Of a stretch of DNA of 64,000 nt, positions 1 to 8,846 are shown piece by piece. The notes beneath the pieces were generated by a model. That model had not been told where the DNA came from. It made no database searches and saw nothing but the letters and a program-made list of their open reading frames with translations. Each line of letters begins with the position of its first letter. Position 1 is the first letter of the stretch. The stretch is from assembly GCF_014193515.1 (NCBI RefSeq), contig NZ_BLXX01000005.1:62001-126000 (forward strand), written 5' to 3'. Origin of the DNA: Geomonas silvestris (GTDB lineage Bacteria > Desulfobacterota > Desulfuromonadia > Geobacterales > Geobacteraceae). A program made the position numbers and the translations under genes.

Positions 1-132
1 CAGTTCGGCATCTTCGATGAGTGAATGATTCTCGGGATTGGTGATGAAGATGTTGTTGAGGTCAACGGGGACCGCTCCCGCTGCAATCACGACTTCCAGC
101 GGGATGGTGGAGGTGAAACCTACTTTGCGCAA
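1..132 (-). CDS. 2-hydroxyacyl-CoA dehydratase subunit D (HgdB-like), N-terminal fragment
   Basis: The first 44 codons of a leftward gene that leaves the window at its left edge. The translation contains VGFTSTIPLEVVIAAG followed by VPVDLNNIFIT, typical of the N-terminus of the HgdB/FldC/BcrB family. These proteins bind an iron-sulfur cluster and take part in radical dehydration or reduction of acyl-CoA thioesters. The start is a TTG preceded by GGAG eight bases upstream. No ATG fits, because the frame is otherwise open into the previous gene. The gene lies five bases downstream of the small membrane protein gene and is probably cotranscribed with it. The catalytic cysteines lie outside the window, so a dehydratase cannot be told from a benzoyl-CoA reductase-like or activator-type relative. 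Confidence 0.72.
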   Translation of the reverse strand, partial: MRKVGFTSTIPLEVVIAAGAVPVDLNNIFITNPENHSLIEDAEL

Positions 133-137
133 AAGAT

Positions 138-476
138 TTACTCCGTCTTTATGAAGTACAGGTAGATGATGAAGGCGCCGATGGCGAGCCCGCCGAACGC
201 GAAGGGGAGGGTGCTGGAGAGGGCGAGCGAGTCCCCTTCGGCCGGCATGGTGTAGCGCACCAGCAACAAAAGGGAGATGGCGGTGAACAGGGCGCAGAGC
301 ACGAACTTGGAGCGCACCACCACGGCGTAAAAGAGCACGACCAGGAACACCCCGACGAACCAGGGATTGCCCAGGGCGCTTTTCACCGTGAGTCCCTTGA
401 GAAAATCTATGACGTGTGCCGTCTCAAACGGCGAGAGTTTCTCGGTCGCTTTCTCGGCGAGGCTGTTGGTATCCAT
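138..476 (-). CDS. small three-helix membrane protein of unknown function
   Basis: A 112-residue protein with a polar N-terminus of about 40 residues, then three hydrophobic segments (roughly residues 40-58, 60-75 and 88-108), which suggests an inner-membrane protein with a short charged tail. The ATG is preceded by GGAGGAAG. It is divergent from gcvT, with a 169-bp shared promoter region, and runs into the HgdB-like gene with a five-base gap, so the two probably form an operon. No motif reveals a function. Pairing with an acyl-CoA dehydratase subunit is the only contextual clue. Confidence 0.75.
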   Translation of the reverse strand: MDTNSLAEKATEKLSPFETAHVIDFLKGLTVKSALGNPWFVGVFLVVLFYAVVVRSKFVLCALFTAISLLLLVRYTMPAEGDSLALSSTLPFAFGGLAIGAFIIYLYFIKTE

Positions 477-583
477 GAGCTTCCTCCGGTCGAATTCCAG
501 ATTATAGACATGTGGCGGAATTTGGCAAGGTTAAAGGCGCAGCGCCGGGGTGGCCAATTCTTTTCACGTGGGAAGAATATTTG

Positions 584-612
584 TTTACAAAGAGGGATAT
601 TTTTCTTAAATT
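584..612 (+). promoter_or_regulatory. sigma-70-like promoter for the glycine cleavage operon
   Basis: TTTACA at 584-589 and TAAATT at 607-612 are separated by exactly 17 bases, and the -10 box ends 33 bases before the gcvT ATG. Surrounding DNA is locally AT-rich compared with the flanking genes. No glycine riboswitch fold is evident in the short leader. Confidence 0.5.
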
Positions 613-645
613 GCGGCCAACCCTGCCAACGAGGAGAAACCGTCC

Positions 646-1737
646 ATGGAAGATCTCAAAGCAACTCCGCTGCGCGAACACCACGAGGGATTGAAGGCAC
701 TTATGGCACCCTTCGGAGGGTGGCTCATGCCGATCCAGTACGCCGGCATCCTCGCCGAACACAAGTGGTGCCGGGAAAAGGCGGCACTCTTCGATATCTG
801 CCACATGGGCGAGTTCCTGTTCCAGGGCGATATCGTCGCCGACGGCCTCGACAGCGTCTTCACCTTCTCGGTGCAGACCATCCCGGTGGGGCGTTCGCGC
901 TACGGATTCCTGCTCAACGAGCGCGGCGGGGTGATCGACGACCTCATCGTGTTCCGGCTGGCCGAGGACCAGGTGATGATCGTGGTGAACGCCGCCACCA
1001 TCGACAACGACTTCGCCGTGATCCGCTCGCGCCTCAAAGAGGGCGCGAACCTCACCGACATCTCCGAACGCACCGGGAAACTCGACCTGCAGGGGCCGCT
1101 CGCCCGCGAGGTGCTGGTCGAGCACTTCGGCCCCGAGATCGGCACCATCCCCTTCTTCAAGTTCATCAAGACCAGCATCCTCGGAGTCGAGGCCCTGGTG
1201 AGCCGGACCGGCTACACCGGCGAGCTCGGCTACGAGATCTTCATCCCCGCACACAAAGTCGTGGAGCTCTGGGAGCACCTGCTTAAGGACCCGCGCGTGG
1301 CACCGGCCGGACTGGGGGCCCGCGACCTCCTGCGCCTGGAGGTCGGCTACTCGCTGTACGGCAGCGACCTGGACGAGAACACCACGCCGCTCGCCGCCGG
1401 CCTTGCCAGCTTCGTCAACCTCGACAAGGAGTTCGTGGGGAAAAAGGCTCTCCTCGAGGAGCAGCAGCGGGGCGCCGAGCGGGTCAAGGTTGCCTTCAAG
1501 GTCAATTCGCGCCGCTCGCCCCGGCACCACTACGAGATCTGGCAGGAAGACGCGGCGGTCGGCACCGTCACCAGCGGCGCCTTCTCTCCCATGCTCGGCT
1601 GCGGCATCGGCCTCGGTTTCGTGAAGCCCGGCGCCTCCGCTCTCGGGACCAAGATCTCCATCCGCCACGAGCGCGTGGAGATGGAGGCCGAGGTGGTCGA
1701 GCTCCCCTTCTTCACCGGCGGCTCGCTGCGGGCCTAG
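646..1737 (+). CDS. gcvT: glycine cleavage system aminomethyltransferase (T protein)
   Basis: A 363-residue T protein, the usual length. It takes the aminomethyl group from lipoylated H protein and releases ammonia while forming 5,10-methylene-tetrahydrofolate. Diagnostic stretches are the N-terminal PLREHHEGLKA, FDICHMGEF near residue 50, the folate-domain GYTGELGYEIF near 190 and LGARDLLRLEVGYSLYG near 225. The ATG is preceded by GAGGAG. It is the first gene of gcvT-gcvH-gcvPA-gcvPB, transcribed from the promoter at 584-612. Nothing looks truncated or odd. Confidence 0.95.
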   Translation: MEDLKATPLREHHEGLKALMAPFGGWLMPIQYAGILAEHKWCREKAALFDICHMGEFLFQGDIVADGLDSVFTFSVQTIPVGRSRYGFLLNERGGVIDDLIVFRLAEDQVMIVVNAATIDNDFAVIRSRLKEGANLTDISERTGKLDLQGPLAREVLVEHFGPEIGTIPFFKFIKTSILGVEALVSRTGYTGELGYEIFIPAHKVVELWEHLLKDPRVAPAGLGARDLLRLEVGYSLYGSDLDENTTPLAAGLASFVNLDKEFVGKKALLEEQQRGAERVKVAFKVNSRRSPRHHYEIWQEDAAVGTVTSGAFSPMLGCGIGLGFVKPGASALGTKISIRHERVEMEAEVVELPFFTGGSLRA

Positions 1738-1792
1738 CGTTCATTCTGAAAACGTCATCTGCACTGCACCATATTCAACCGGAGGTTCACCA

Positions 1793-2167
1793 ATGTCCAT
1801 GTATTTCACCAAAGAGCACGAGTGGGTCAAAATCGACGGCAACCAGGCAACGGTCGGCATCAGCGCGCATGCAGCGCACGAACTGGGCGACATCACCTTC
1901 GTCGAGCTGCCGCAGGTCGGCAAGACCGTGAAGCAGTTCGACACCCTGGCGGGAATCGAGTCGGTGAAGGCAGCCAGCGACATCTACGCACCGGTATCGG
2001 GCAAGGTGGTGGCGGTGAACAACAAGCTGGAGGACGCTCCGGAACTGGTCAACGAGAGCGCCGAAGAGGACGGCTGGATCTGCCGGCTCGAGGTCGCCAA
2101 CGCGGGCGACGTCAGCGCGCTCATGGACGCCGCCGCTTACGCCGAGTACCTCAAAGGGCTCGAGTGA
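1793..2167 (+). CDS. gcvH: glycine cleavage system H protein
   Basis: A 124-residue lipoyl carrier that shuttles the aminomethyl intermediate between the P, T and L proteins. The lipoylation site is Lys59 in [17 protein letters not shown], and [10 protein letters not shown] upstream is the normal H-protein hairpin. The ATG is preceded by CGGAGG. The stop codon overlaps the gcvPA start (TGATG), indicating translational coupling. The lipoyl-assembly genes lie about 3 kb downstream, which fits the need to lipoylate this protein. Confidence 0.96.
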   Translation: MSMYFTKEHEWVKIDGNQATVGISAHAAHELGDITFVELPQVGKTVKQFDTLAGIESVKAASDIYAPVSGKVVAVNNKLEDAPELVNESAEEDGWICRLEVANAGDVSALMDAAAYAEYLKGLE

Positions 2168-3504
2168 TGGGATACTGTCCGAACACCCCGGAGGAGATCC
2201 GGGACATGCTCGCCGTCATCGGCGCCTCGAGCGTCGACGACCTCTTCGCGCCGATCCCCAAGGAGCTGAGGGCCAAGTCCTTCAACCTCCCCGCGGGGGT
2301 CTCCGAGTTTGAGCTCATGGCGCTGATGCGCGAGAAGGCGCGCCAGGGCGGGACCGAGATCGTCCCGTTCATCGGCGGCGGCATCTACGATCACATCATA
2401 CCGGCGGCGGTCGATCACCTCTCCGGCCGTGCCGAGTTCTACACCGCCTACACCCCCTACCAGCCGGAGTGTGCCCAGGGGACCCTGCAGGCGCTCTACG
2501 AGTACCAGAGCGCGATCTGCCGGCTCACCGGGATGGAGGCTTCCAACGCCTCGCTCTACGACGGCGGCACCGCGCTCGCCGAGGCGGCGCTCATGGCGCT
2601 GCGCATCACCGGGCGCCACGCCGTGGTCTTGGACGGCTCGGTCAACCCGCTGCACCGCGAGGTGGTCTGCGGCTACCTGGCGAGCCTCGAGGCCGGCGTC
2701 TGCCAGCTCCCCCCCGCGGGGTGCGAGGTCGATCTCGACGGGCTCATGAACTCCATTACCGAAGAGACCGCCGCGGTCATCGTGCAGCACCCGAACTTCT
2801 TCGGCAGCGTCGCGGACCTGACGGCCCTCGCCAAGAAGGCCCACGACCAGGGCGCGCTGCTCATCGTCTCCTGCTACCCGATCGCCATGGGGCTTTTGAA
2901 GAGCCCGGGCGAGATGGGGGCGGACATCGCGGTGGGCGAGGGGCAGAGCTTGGGGAACCCGCTCTCCTTCGGCGGCCCCTACTTCGGTTTCATCGCGACC
3001 CGCAAGCGCTTCATCCGCAATCTCCCCGGCCGCATCGTGGGCGAGACGGTGGACACCCAGGGGCGGCGCGGCTACGTGCTCACCCTGCAGGCGCGCGAGC
3101 AGCACATAAAGCGCCACAAGGCGACCTCGAACATCTGCTCCAACCAGAGCCTGTGCGCCCTGCGCGGCCTCATCTTCGTGGCGTCGCTCGGCAAAAAAGG
3201 TTTCGCGGATCTGGCCGCCCTCAACTACGACAAGGCGGAGTACGCGAAGTCGGTGCTCGGTGCGGTGAAGGGGGTGAGCCTGGTGAATGCGGCACCCACC
3301 TTCAACGAGTTCACCCTGAGGCTCCCCAAGCCGGCCGCCGAGGTGGTGGCCCGCCTGCTCGATGCCGGCGTTGCCGCGGGCGTTCCGGTTTCCGGTTACT
3401 ACCCCGGGCGCGACAACGAACTGGTGGTGACGGTTACCGAGAAGCGGACCAAGGCCGAAATCGACGCCCTGGCGGCACGACTTGAGGAGGCGTTATGGAA
3501 TTGA
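2167..3504 (+). CDS. gcvPA: glycine dehydrogenase (decarboxylating) subunit 1
   Basis: A 445-residue alpha subunit of the two-gene P protein, which decarboxylates glycine and loads the aminomethyl group on GcvH. The frame is open further upstream into gcvH, but homology begins at the ATG giving [15 protein letters not shown], and this ATG overlaps the gcvH stop. Typical stretches are [33 protein letters not shown] and the C-terminal [12 protein letters not shown]. The PLP-binding lysine is in the partner subunit. The last ten bases overlap gcvPB, so the subunits are made in a coupled way. Confidence 0.95.
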   Translation: MGYCPNTPEEIRDMLAVIGASSVDDLFAPIPKELRAKSFNLPAGVSEFELMALMREKARQGGTEIVPFIGGGIYDHIIPAAVDHLSGRAEFYTAYTPYQPECAQGTLQALYEYQSAICRLTGMEASNASLYDGGTALAEAALMALRITGRHAVVLDGSVNPLHREVVCGYLASLEAGVCQLPPAGCEVDLDGLMNSITEETAAVIVQHPNFFGSVADLTALAKKAHDQGALLIVSCYPIAMGLLKSPGEMGADIAVGEGQSLGNPLSFGGPYFGFIATRKRFIRNLPGRIVGETVDTQGRRGYVLTLQAREQHIKRHKATSNICSNQSLCALRGLIFVASLGKKGFADLAALNYDKAEYAKSVLGAVKGVSLVNAAPTFNEFTLRLPKPAAEVVARLLDAGVAAGVPVSGYYPGRDNELVVTVTEKRTKAEIDALAARLEEALWN

Positions 3505-4934
3505 TCTACGAAAAGTCGGTGGCCGGCCGCAGCGGGGTGAGGATCCCGGTATCCGACGTCCCCAAGGCGGCACCGCTTCCCGAGGCGCTGCGCCGTACCG
3601 AAGCAGCAGGCTTTCCCGAGGTGAGCGAGCTCGACCTGGTGCGTCACTACACCAACCTCTCCCGGCGCAACTTCTCGGTCGATACCAACTTCTACCCGCT
3701 GGGTTCCTGCACCATGAAGTACAACGCCAAGGTGATGGAGCAGGCCGGTGCCCTCTTCGCCGACTGCCATCCGATGCTGGCGCTGTTGCCCGGCGGCGAG
3801 AAGCACGTGCAGGGGCCCTTGTCGCTGGTCCACGGTCTCGAGCAGCAGCTGGCCGAGATCACCGGCATGGACGAGGTGACCACCCAGCCCCTGGCCGGCG
3901 CCCACGGCGAGATGACCGGCATCATGGTGATCGCCGCCTACCATAAGGCGCGCGGCGAGAAGCGCAAGTACGTCATCGTCCCCGACTCCTCGCACGGCAC
4001 CAACCCGGCGAGTGCGGCCATGGCGGGGTACGAGATCATCACCATCCCGACCGCCCCCTACGGCGACATGGACCTCGATGCCTACCGCGCCGCGATGAAC
4101 AACGAGGTGGCGGCGGTGATGATGACCTGCCCCAACACCCTGGGGATCTTCAACCCGCACATCGCGGAGATCTGCGAGATCGCCCACCAGGCCGGCGCGC
4201 TTGCCTACTACGACGGCGCGAACCTGAACGCCATCCTGGGGAAGGTGCGGCCGGGCGACGTCGGCTTCGACGTCATCCACGTGAACCTGCACAAGACCTT
4301 CGGCACCCCGCACGGTGGCGGCGGCCCGGGGAGCGGTCCGGTCGGCGTGAAGAAGGCGCTGATCCCCTACCTCCCGACGCCGCGGGTGGTGAAGAACACC
4401 GACGGCAGCTTCGGCGTCGAGTCGCACCCCGAAGGGATCGGCCGCGTCTCCGACTTCTTCGGCAACTTCGGCATCATGGTGCGCGCCTTCGGCTACATCA
4501 TCCTGTTGGGTGGCGAGGGGCTCATCGAGGTGAGCGAGCAGGCGGTGTTGAACGCGAACTACATGATGGCAAAGCTCAAGGGTGAGTACGAGCTTCCCTT
4601 CGACATGACCTGCATGCACGAGTGCGTTTTCTCGGCGAGCCGCCAGCTGAAGGACGGGGTGCACGCCCTCGACATCGCCAAGTACCTCATCGACCGGGGC
4701 TTCCACCCGCCCACCGTCTACTTCCCGCTCAACGTCAAGGAGGCGATCATGATCGAGCCGACCGAGACCGAGAGCAAGGCCACCATGGACGCCTTCATCG
4801 AGGTGATGCTCGAGGCGGCGCAGCTGACCCGGGAGAACCCGGACGCCCTGCACCAGGCGCCCGAGACCATGCCGGTGGGCCGCCTGGACGAGACCCGCGC
4901 GGCACGCGCCCAGCAGGTCTGCTGCGAAGGGTAA
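3495..4934 (+). CDS. gcvPB: glycine dehydrogenase (decarboxylating) subunit 2
   Basis: A 479-residue beta subunit carrying the PLP site: Lys267 in [18 protein letters not shown], where the lysine forms the internal aldimine. [14 protein letters not shown] near residue 70 and [13 protein letters not shown] near 165 are conserved P-protein signatures. Its start lies inside the end of gcvPA. It is the last gene of the operon and a strong hairpin with a T-run follows 24 bases later. The dihydrolipoyl dehydrogenase (L protein) is not encoded nearby. Confidence 0.95.
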   Translation: MELIYEKSVAGRSGVRIPVSDVPKAAPLPEALRRTEAAGFPEVSELDLVRHYTNLSRRNFSVDTNFYPLGSCTMKYNAKVMEQAGALFADCHPMLALLPGGEKHVQGPLSLVHGLEQQLAEITGMDEVTTQPLAGAHGEMTGIMVIAAYHKARGEKRKYVIVPDSSHGTNPASAAMAGYEIITIPTAPYGDMDLDAYRAAMNNEVAAVMMTCPNTLGIFNPHIAEICEIAHQAGALAYYDGANLNAILGKVRPGDVGFDVIHVNLHKTFGTPHGGGGPGSGPVGVKKALIPYLPTPRVVKNTDGSFGVESHPEGIGRVSDFFGNFGIMVRAFGYIILLGGEGLIEVSEQAVLNANYMMAKLKGEYELPFDMTCMHECVFSASRQLKDGVHALDIAKYLIDRGFHPPTVYFPLNVKEAIMIEPTETESKATMDAFIEVMLEAAQLTRENPDALHQAPETMPVGRLDETRAARAQQVCCEG

Positions 4935-4958
4935 CAGACGGGTTTTCAGCAAAACAGG

Positions 4959-4990
4959 GCTCCGGAAGGTAAACTCCTTCCGGAGCTTTT
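4959..4990 (+). terminator. rho-independent terminator after gcvPB
   Basis: An 11-bp perfect stem (GCTCCGGAAGG / CCTTCCGGAGC) with a six-base loop is followed by TTTT. It closes the glycine cleavage operon. Confidence 0.85.
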
Positions 4991-5096
4991 GCGTTAGGGG
5001 AGTAGGTGCAACCCAGCCAAAAACCCCTTTAACTGATCGGGTCCCCTATGGTATCAAGAATCGGAGCGGCATTTGGCCGGACAGCCCGCCCCCGAC

Positions 5097-5155
5097 TTTT
5101 TCTGCTCTTTTTGTGTCCTTGGTGTCTTTGATGTCTTTTGTGTCTTTTGTGTCTA
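5097..5155. repeat. degenerate GTGTCTTT-type intergenic repeat
   Basis: The stretch just before the lipM ribosome-binding site consists of imperfect units of the form TTTGTGTCCTTGG / TGTCTTTGA / TGTCTTTTG. The same word family recurs at 11826-11868, 12886-13012, 15824-15897 and 17996-18087. It may be one arm of a dispersed intergenic element. It does not code. Confidence 0.45.
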
Positions 5156-5168
5156 AGGAGAGCCGCAC

Positions 5169-5978
5169 ATGTCGCGCCCCGCGCCGCTTTGGCGACTGAT
5201 AGATGAAGGACCCCTGGATGGTCCGGCCAACATGGCCCTGGACGAGGCGCTCTTGGGGTGCTTTGACCCGAAGAGTTCGCTGCCGGTCCTCAGGCTCTAC
5301 GGCTGGGAGCCGCCGGCGTTGTCGGTAGGGCGCTACCAGGACGCCGCGGCGGCGCTCGATCTGGCGCTGTGTGCGGCGGACGGGGTCCCGGTGGTGCGCC
5401 GGATGACGGGGGGCGGGATCATCTTCCATGCGGATGAGCTCACCTACAGCCTGGTCTGCGCACCCGAGCAGGTGGGGGACGCCGCGGGGGTGAAGGAAGG
5501 TTTCCGCAGGTTGTGCGCCTTTCTGCTCGGGACCTATCAAAAGCTCGGACTCGATGCCGCGTTCGCCACCGACGTGAACCCGGCCGGGGCCGTTTTGGGG
5601 CAGCGCACCGCCTTCTGCTTTGCCGGGAAAGAGGACTTCGACGTTTTGGTGCGTGGGCGCAAGATAGGGGGCAACGCCCAGCGCCGGTTGCGGGGGGCCA
5701 TCCTGCAGCACGGCTCGATCCCGCTCAAGAACCGGGTGCGGGACGGGCAGCGCTACCTTGCCGATCCTGTTGCCGGCCAAACCGATGCGGTAAGCCTTGC
5801 GGAACTCGGGCTTATGCCCGAAACCGGGGCACTGAAGGTGCTGCTTATTGAGGCGTTCCAGGAGCGCCTGGGGGTGGTCTTGCAACCGTCGGCGCTGACC
5901 GACGCAGAGCGCGCCCTCATGGCAGAGCTCGAACAAACGAAGTACCGCAACTCCGACTGGAACCTGGGCAAGCCCTAA
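5169..5978 (+). CDS. lipM: octanoyltransferase / lipoate-protein ligase family protein (LipM-like)
   Basis: A 269-residue member of the BPL/LplA/LipB fold. GPLDGPANMALDEALL at the N-terminus, RRMTGGGIIFH near residue 80 (substrate pocket) and RKIGGNAQRR then ILQHGSI near 165-185 are family motifs. A cysteine in FCFAGKEDF sits where Bacillus LipM has its catalytic cysteine, so transfer of octanoate from acyl carrier protein to GcvH is more likely than ATP-dependent lipoate ligation. It stands directly upstream of lipA and no lipB is visible, which supports its being the biosynthetic octanoyltransferase. The ATG is preceded by AAGGAG. Family membership is certain; the choice of LipM over LplA is inference. 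Confidence 0.8.
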   Translation: MSRPAPLWRLIDEGPLDGPANMALDEALLGCFDPKSSLPVLRLYGWEPPALSVGRYQDAAAALDLALCAADGVPVVRRMTGGGIIFHADELTYSLVCAPEQVGDAAGVKEGFRRLCAFLLGTYQKLGLDAAFATDVNPAGAVLGQRTAFCFAGKEDFDVLVRGRKIGGNAQRRLRGAILQHGSIPLKNRVRDGQRYLADPVAGQTDAVSLAELGLMPETGALKVLLIEAFQERLGVVLQPSALTDAERALMAELEQTKYRNSDWNLGKP

Positions 5979-6078
5979 GGCCGCAGGGCTGGTGGCTTCT
6001 CTTCTGCTACCTTAACCTCCGATCGGTTCCGTCCGATCTGAACTGATCGGTCCGATCAGCACTGTCAGGTGAACCTTA

Positions 6079-6993
6079 ATGCAAATGACCCGCAAACCCG
6101 AATGGCTGCAGAAAAAGATCACCCCCTCGGCGCACGGCGCCATGGAGGGGCTGCTCAAGGAACTCAGCCTGAACACCGTCTGCCAGCAGGCGCGCTGCCC
6201 GAACATCACCGAGTGCTTCAGCAAGCACCAGGCGACCTTCCTCATCCTGGGCCGCATCTGCACCCGCCTTTGCGCCTTCTGCTCGGTCACCAAGGAGACC
6301 CCGCAGCCGCTCGATCCCGGTGAGCCGGCGAGCGTGGCGGAGGCGGTGCGGCGGCTCGGGCTCACCCACGTGGTTATCACCAGCCCGACCCGCGACGACC
6401 TTGCCGACGGCGGCGCCGCGGCCTACGCCGAGACGGTCGCCTGCATCCGGGGAGCCTCGCCCAAAACCAAGGTCGAGCTGCTCATCCCCGATTTGCGCGG
6501 CGACTTCGGTGCGCTGGCGACGGTCGTGGCCAGCGCTCCCGATATCCTGGGGCACAACCTGGAAACCGTCCCCAGGCTCTACGCGATCCGCTCCGGCGCC
6601 GACTACCAGCGTTCGCTGGAGCTCCTCGCCGAGGCGCACCGGCTCAACCCGGAGCTGAAGACCAAGTCGGGGCTCATGCTGGGGTTGGGGGAGGAGGAGG
6701 ACGAGATCTTCGAGGTGCTGGAAGACCTGCTGGCCACCGGATGTTCCTACCTGAGCCTCGGCCAGTACCTCGCGCCCAGCAAGCTGCACCAGAAAGTAGA
6801 GCGCTTCGTGGAGCCTGAGCTCTTCGAGGCCTACCGGCTGCGGGCCCTGGCCATGGGGTTCTCCCACGTGGAAAGCGGGCCCTACGTGCGCAGCTCCTAC
6901 CACGCCGACCAGTACGGCGCGAAGGAAGGGGCGGTCCCGGCGTCGGCCGCGCCGGCGGGATGCGGCGGAACCGGCCAGGAGGGGAAAAAGTGA
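6079..6993 (+). CDS. lipA: lipoyl synthase
   Basis: A 304-residue radical-SAM enzyme that inserts two sulfurs into octanoylated carrier proteins. The auxiliary-cluster cysteines are Cys35, Cys40 and Cys46 (CQQARCPNITEC). The radical-SAM triad is Cys61, Cys65 and Cys68 (CTRLCAFC). The C-terminal RSSYHA, whose serine ligates the auxiliary cluster, is also present. It follows lipM and its TGA stop overlaps the GTG start of the next gene (GTGA). Together with lipM it can supply lipoate to the nearby GcvH. Confidence 0.96.
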   Translation: MQMTRKPEWLQKKITPSAHGAMEGLLKELSLNTVCQQARCPNITECFSKHQATFLILGRICTRLCAFCSVTKETPQPLDPGEPASVAEAVRRLGLTHVVITSPTRDDLADGGAAAYAETVACIRGASPKTKVELLIPDLRGDFGALATVVASAPDILGHNLETVPRLYAIRSGADYQRSLELLAEAHRLNPELKTKSGLMLGLGEEEDEIFEVLEDLLATGCSYLSLGQYLAPSKLHQKVERFVEPELFEAYRLRALAMGFSHVESGPYVRSSYHADQYGAKEGAVPASAAPAGCGGTGQEGKK

Positions 6994-7586
6994 CCTGCGG
7001 AAGTGCCAGGGGAGGGGGGCGACGCCGGTTTTCGGTAGGGCTTGCCCTGTGCGGGGTGGCGGTGCTGCTGGCCCTGCCGCAGGCGGCGCAGGCCAGCCGC
7101 AAATCCCCGGTCGAGGGAGGCGTGGTTACCTCCGGCATCGGCTGGCGTCCCGACCCCTTCGGCACGGGGCGCATGGTCTACCACAACGGCTACGATATCG
7201 CGGTTCCGCTCGGCACCAAGGTCTATGCCGTCGAGGCCGGCACCGTGTACTACGCCGGCACCTATCGCGGTTACGGCGAGATGGTGGCGGTGGACCACGG
7301 CAACGGTTACGTCACCATCTACGGCCACAACTCGAAGGTGCTGGTGAAGGTGGGGGACAAGGTCGACAGCGACACGGTGCTGGCCCTGTCGGGGAGTACC
7401 GGCCGCTCTACCGGACCGCACGTGCACTACGAGTTGCGCCACATAGCGGGCTACCAGAAGCCGCCGCGCCCCTCGTGGGAGGATAACCTGGAAAAGGTGG
7501 TGGGAGAGGCCGTGGAAAACGCGGTGAAGAAGCAGCAGGCCCAAGGTGGCGGCGAGCCCTACCTCCCCGAGCCGGAAGGGGACTAA
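6990..7586 (+). CDS. exported M23-family peptidoglycan endopeptidase-like protein
   Basis: A 198-residue protein. The chosen start is GTG at 6990, preceded by AGGAGGGG and overlapping the lipA stop. An in-frame ATG at 6960 would lie inside lipA. After GTG comes an Arg-rich n-region and a hydrophobic segment ending in AQA, a good type I signal peptide. The mature protein is a LytM/M23 domain with zinc-binding motifs HNGYD (HxxxD), YGHNSKV and HVHYE (HxH), so it is probably an active cell-wall zinc peptidase. The last 30 residues are charged. Its place after lipA is operonic but suggests no functional link. Confidence 0.85.
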   Translation: MTCGSARGGGRRRFSVGLALCGVAVLLALPQAAQASRKSPVEGGVVTSGIGWRPDPFGTGRMVYHNGYDIAVPLGTKVYAVEAGTVYYAGTYRGYGEMVAVDHGNGYVTIYGHNSKVLVKVGDKVDSDTVLALSGSTGRSTGPHVHYELRHIAGYQKPPRPSWEDNLEKVVGEAVENAVKKQQAQGGGEPYLPEPEGD

Positions 7587-7644
7587 CCCAGCTCGCTTCC
7601 CGTTCCTTGCCGTAAGTACCTGTCGGTAGAGAGCTCTTTAAAAC

Positions 7645-7800
7645 TCCCCCCTTTGGAAAAGGGGGGCAGGGGGGGATTCGGTTTTCGCGAGAACTGCGGA
7701 AGCAGATGACTGACGCCGAACGTCAGTTCTGGTTCAAGTGTCCCAGCATTGCAGGACAGACGAATCCCCCCTGACCCCCCTTTTTCAAAGGGGGGGACGT
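7645..7800. repeat. inverted CCCCCTTT...AAAGGGGG repeats flanking a gene fragment
   Basis: The left copy (about 7645-7680) contains CCCCCCTTTGGAAAAGGGGG and then GGGGGGATTCG. The right copy (about 7761-7798) reads CGAATCCCCCCTGACCCCCC and then TTTTTCAAAGGGGGGG, an inverted match to the left copy. Between them is a short coding remnant resembling the start of a DUF559 gene. The arrangement looks like a small mobile or decayed intergenic element. Confidence 0.6.
7676..7774 (+). pseudogene. N-terminal remnant of a DUF559 (Vsr-like endonuclease) gene
   Basis: In one frame this stretch reads RFSRELRKQMTDAERQFWFK, close to the N-terminus of DUF559/COG2852 proteins, which usually begin with an RELRK-x-MTDAE-x-xLW pattern. 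The match stops abruptly and the frame closes at TGA inside the right-hand G/C-rich repeat. The catalytic core of the endonuclease-like fold is absent. Identification is from remembered family pattern only. Confidence 0.5.
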
Positions 7801-7864
7801 GAGGTTGCCCCAAGTGTAAGGATTACCACAGACTGCCCCCGGAACTCCTGTCTGAACCCACAAA

Positions 7865-7894
7865 AAAAGGAGCGGCCCAAAGCCGCTCCTTTTT
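7865..7894. terminator. bidirectional rho-independent terminator
   Basis: GGAGCGGC / GCCGCTCC stem with a short loop, A-tract on the left and T-tract on the right. It lies between the rightward M23 gene region and the leftward TlpA gene, so it can serve both directions. Confidence 0.8.
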
Positions 7895-7929
7895 AAGTAC
7901 GTCCTTTTAGTTGTCTTGGCCCGAAGCCC

Positions 7930-8454
7930 TTACTCAGCCAGGAGCCTCTTGATCGCCTCTTCCATGGCGTGGCCGGTCTGGTCCGAGTACCCCTGGAACT
8001 TCTCCGCCACCATCCCTTTCTTGTTGATGACGTACACCGTCGGGATGGAGCGCAGGCCGTAGTCCGTCTGCAGGTCTTCCCCGGCAATGGCTACCGGGTA
8101 GTTGATCTTGCGGTCGGCGATGAAGGTCTTCACGTCGCGCTCCGCACCCTCGTCCACGCTGACTCCCAGGACCTGCAGGCCCTGCTTGCTGTACTTCTTG
8201 TTCAGCGCGTTCAGGTGCGGGATCGACTCCTTGCACGGGATGCACCACGTGGCGAAGAAGTCCATCACCAGGACGTAGCCTTTGTAGTTGTTGAGTGTTA
8301 CCGGCTGACCGGACGTCGTGGTCAACTTGATGGCGGGGGCTTTGTCGCCCTTTTGCAGGATGGCGGCTGCCGGCCGCGTGGAAAGGAGCAGGCCGGCAAC
8401 CGCAAGCGGGAGTACTCTGAGCACAAACCTGTGCAACGGGATCAACCTCTTCAT
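7930..8454 (-). CDS. TlpA/ResA-like periplasmic thiol-disulfide oxidoreductase
   Basis: A 174-residue protein with an N-terminal signal sequence (positively charged start, hydrophobic core to about residue 25, AAA near 30) and an AhpC/TSA-Redoxin fold. The active-site CxxC is Cys71-Cys74 in FFATWCIPCKE, and SIPTVYVI carries the cis-proline about 75 residues later. Such proteins reduce apocytochrome c or other periplasmic disulfides, which suits a cytochrome-rich organism, but the substrate here is unknown. It lies one base downstream of trxA and is cotranscribed with it. Confidence 0.88.
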   Translation of the reverse strand: MKRLIPLHRFVLRVLPLAVAGLLLSTRPAAAILQKGDKAPAIKLTTTSGQPVTLNNYKGYVLVMDFFATWCIPCKESIPHLNALNKKYSKQGLQVLGVSVDEGAERDVKTFIADRKINYPVAIAGEDLQTDYGLRSIPTVYVINKKGMVAEKFQGYSDQTGHAMEEAIKRLLAE

Positions 8455-8455
8455 G

Positions 8456-8785
8456 TTAAAGCGCCTTCTTGATCAACGCCTCCAGCTGAGTCTTGGGAAT
8501 GGCACCGACCACCTGGTCCAGCACCTTGCCGTCTTTCAGCAGAATCACGGTCGGGATGCCGCGCACGCCGTACTTGCCCGGGGTGGCGGGGTTGTCGTCG
8601 ACGTTCACCTTGCCGACTTTTACACGGCCTTCGTACTCGGAGGCGATGCTATCGATGAGCGGAGCGATGGCTTTGCAGGGAGCGCACCAGGTAGCCCAGA
8701 AATCGACCAGGACCGGGATGTCCGACTGGAGCACTTCTTTTTCAAAGTTGTCGTCTGTGAATGTGCATACGTTTTCACTGGCCAT
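8456..8785 (-). CDS. trxA: thioredoxin
   Basis: A 109-residue cytoplasmic thioredoxin of standard length. The active site is Cys34-Cys37 in [11 protein letters not shown], and GIPTVILL holds the conserved cis-proline. There is no signal peptide. GGAGAGGG precedes the ATG. It is the first gene of a two-gene leftward operon with the TlpA-like gene; a promoter-like sequence lies at 8819-8846. Recycling of its disulfide would need a thioredoxin reductase, which is not in the window. Confidence 0.94.
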   Translation of the reverse strand: MASENVCTFTDDNFEKEVLQSDIPVLVDFWATWCAPCKAIAPLIDSIASEYEGRVKVGKVNVDDNPATPGKYGVRGIPTVILLKDGKVLDQVVGAIPKTQLEALIKKAL

Positions 8786-8818
8786 TGAACCCTCTCCTTA
8801 ATAAAAAAAGTGAGTACA

Positions 8819-8846
8819 ACTATAAATGAGCGAGTAAAAAAAGCAA
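8819..8846 (-). promoter_or_regulatory. candidate sigma-70 promoter for trxA
   Basis: Read on the minus strand, TTGCTT and TATAGT are separated by 16 bases, about 34 bases upstream of the trxA start, in a locally AT-rich stretch. Confidence 0.4.

Noticed and set aside
477-645. Glycine riboswitch upstream of gcvT
   Set aside because: The leader is too short and lacks the paired GGAGAG...CCGAAGGGGCAA-type cores.
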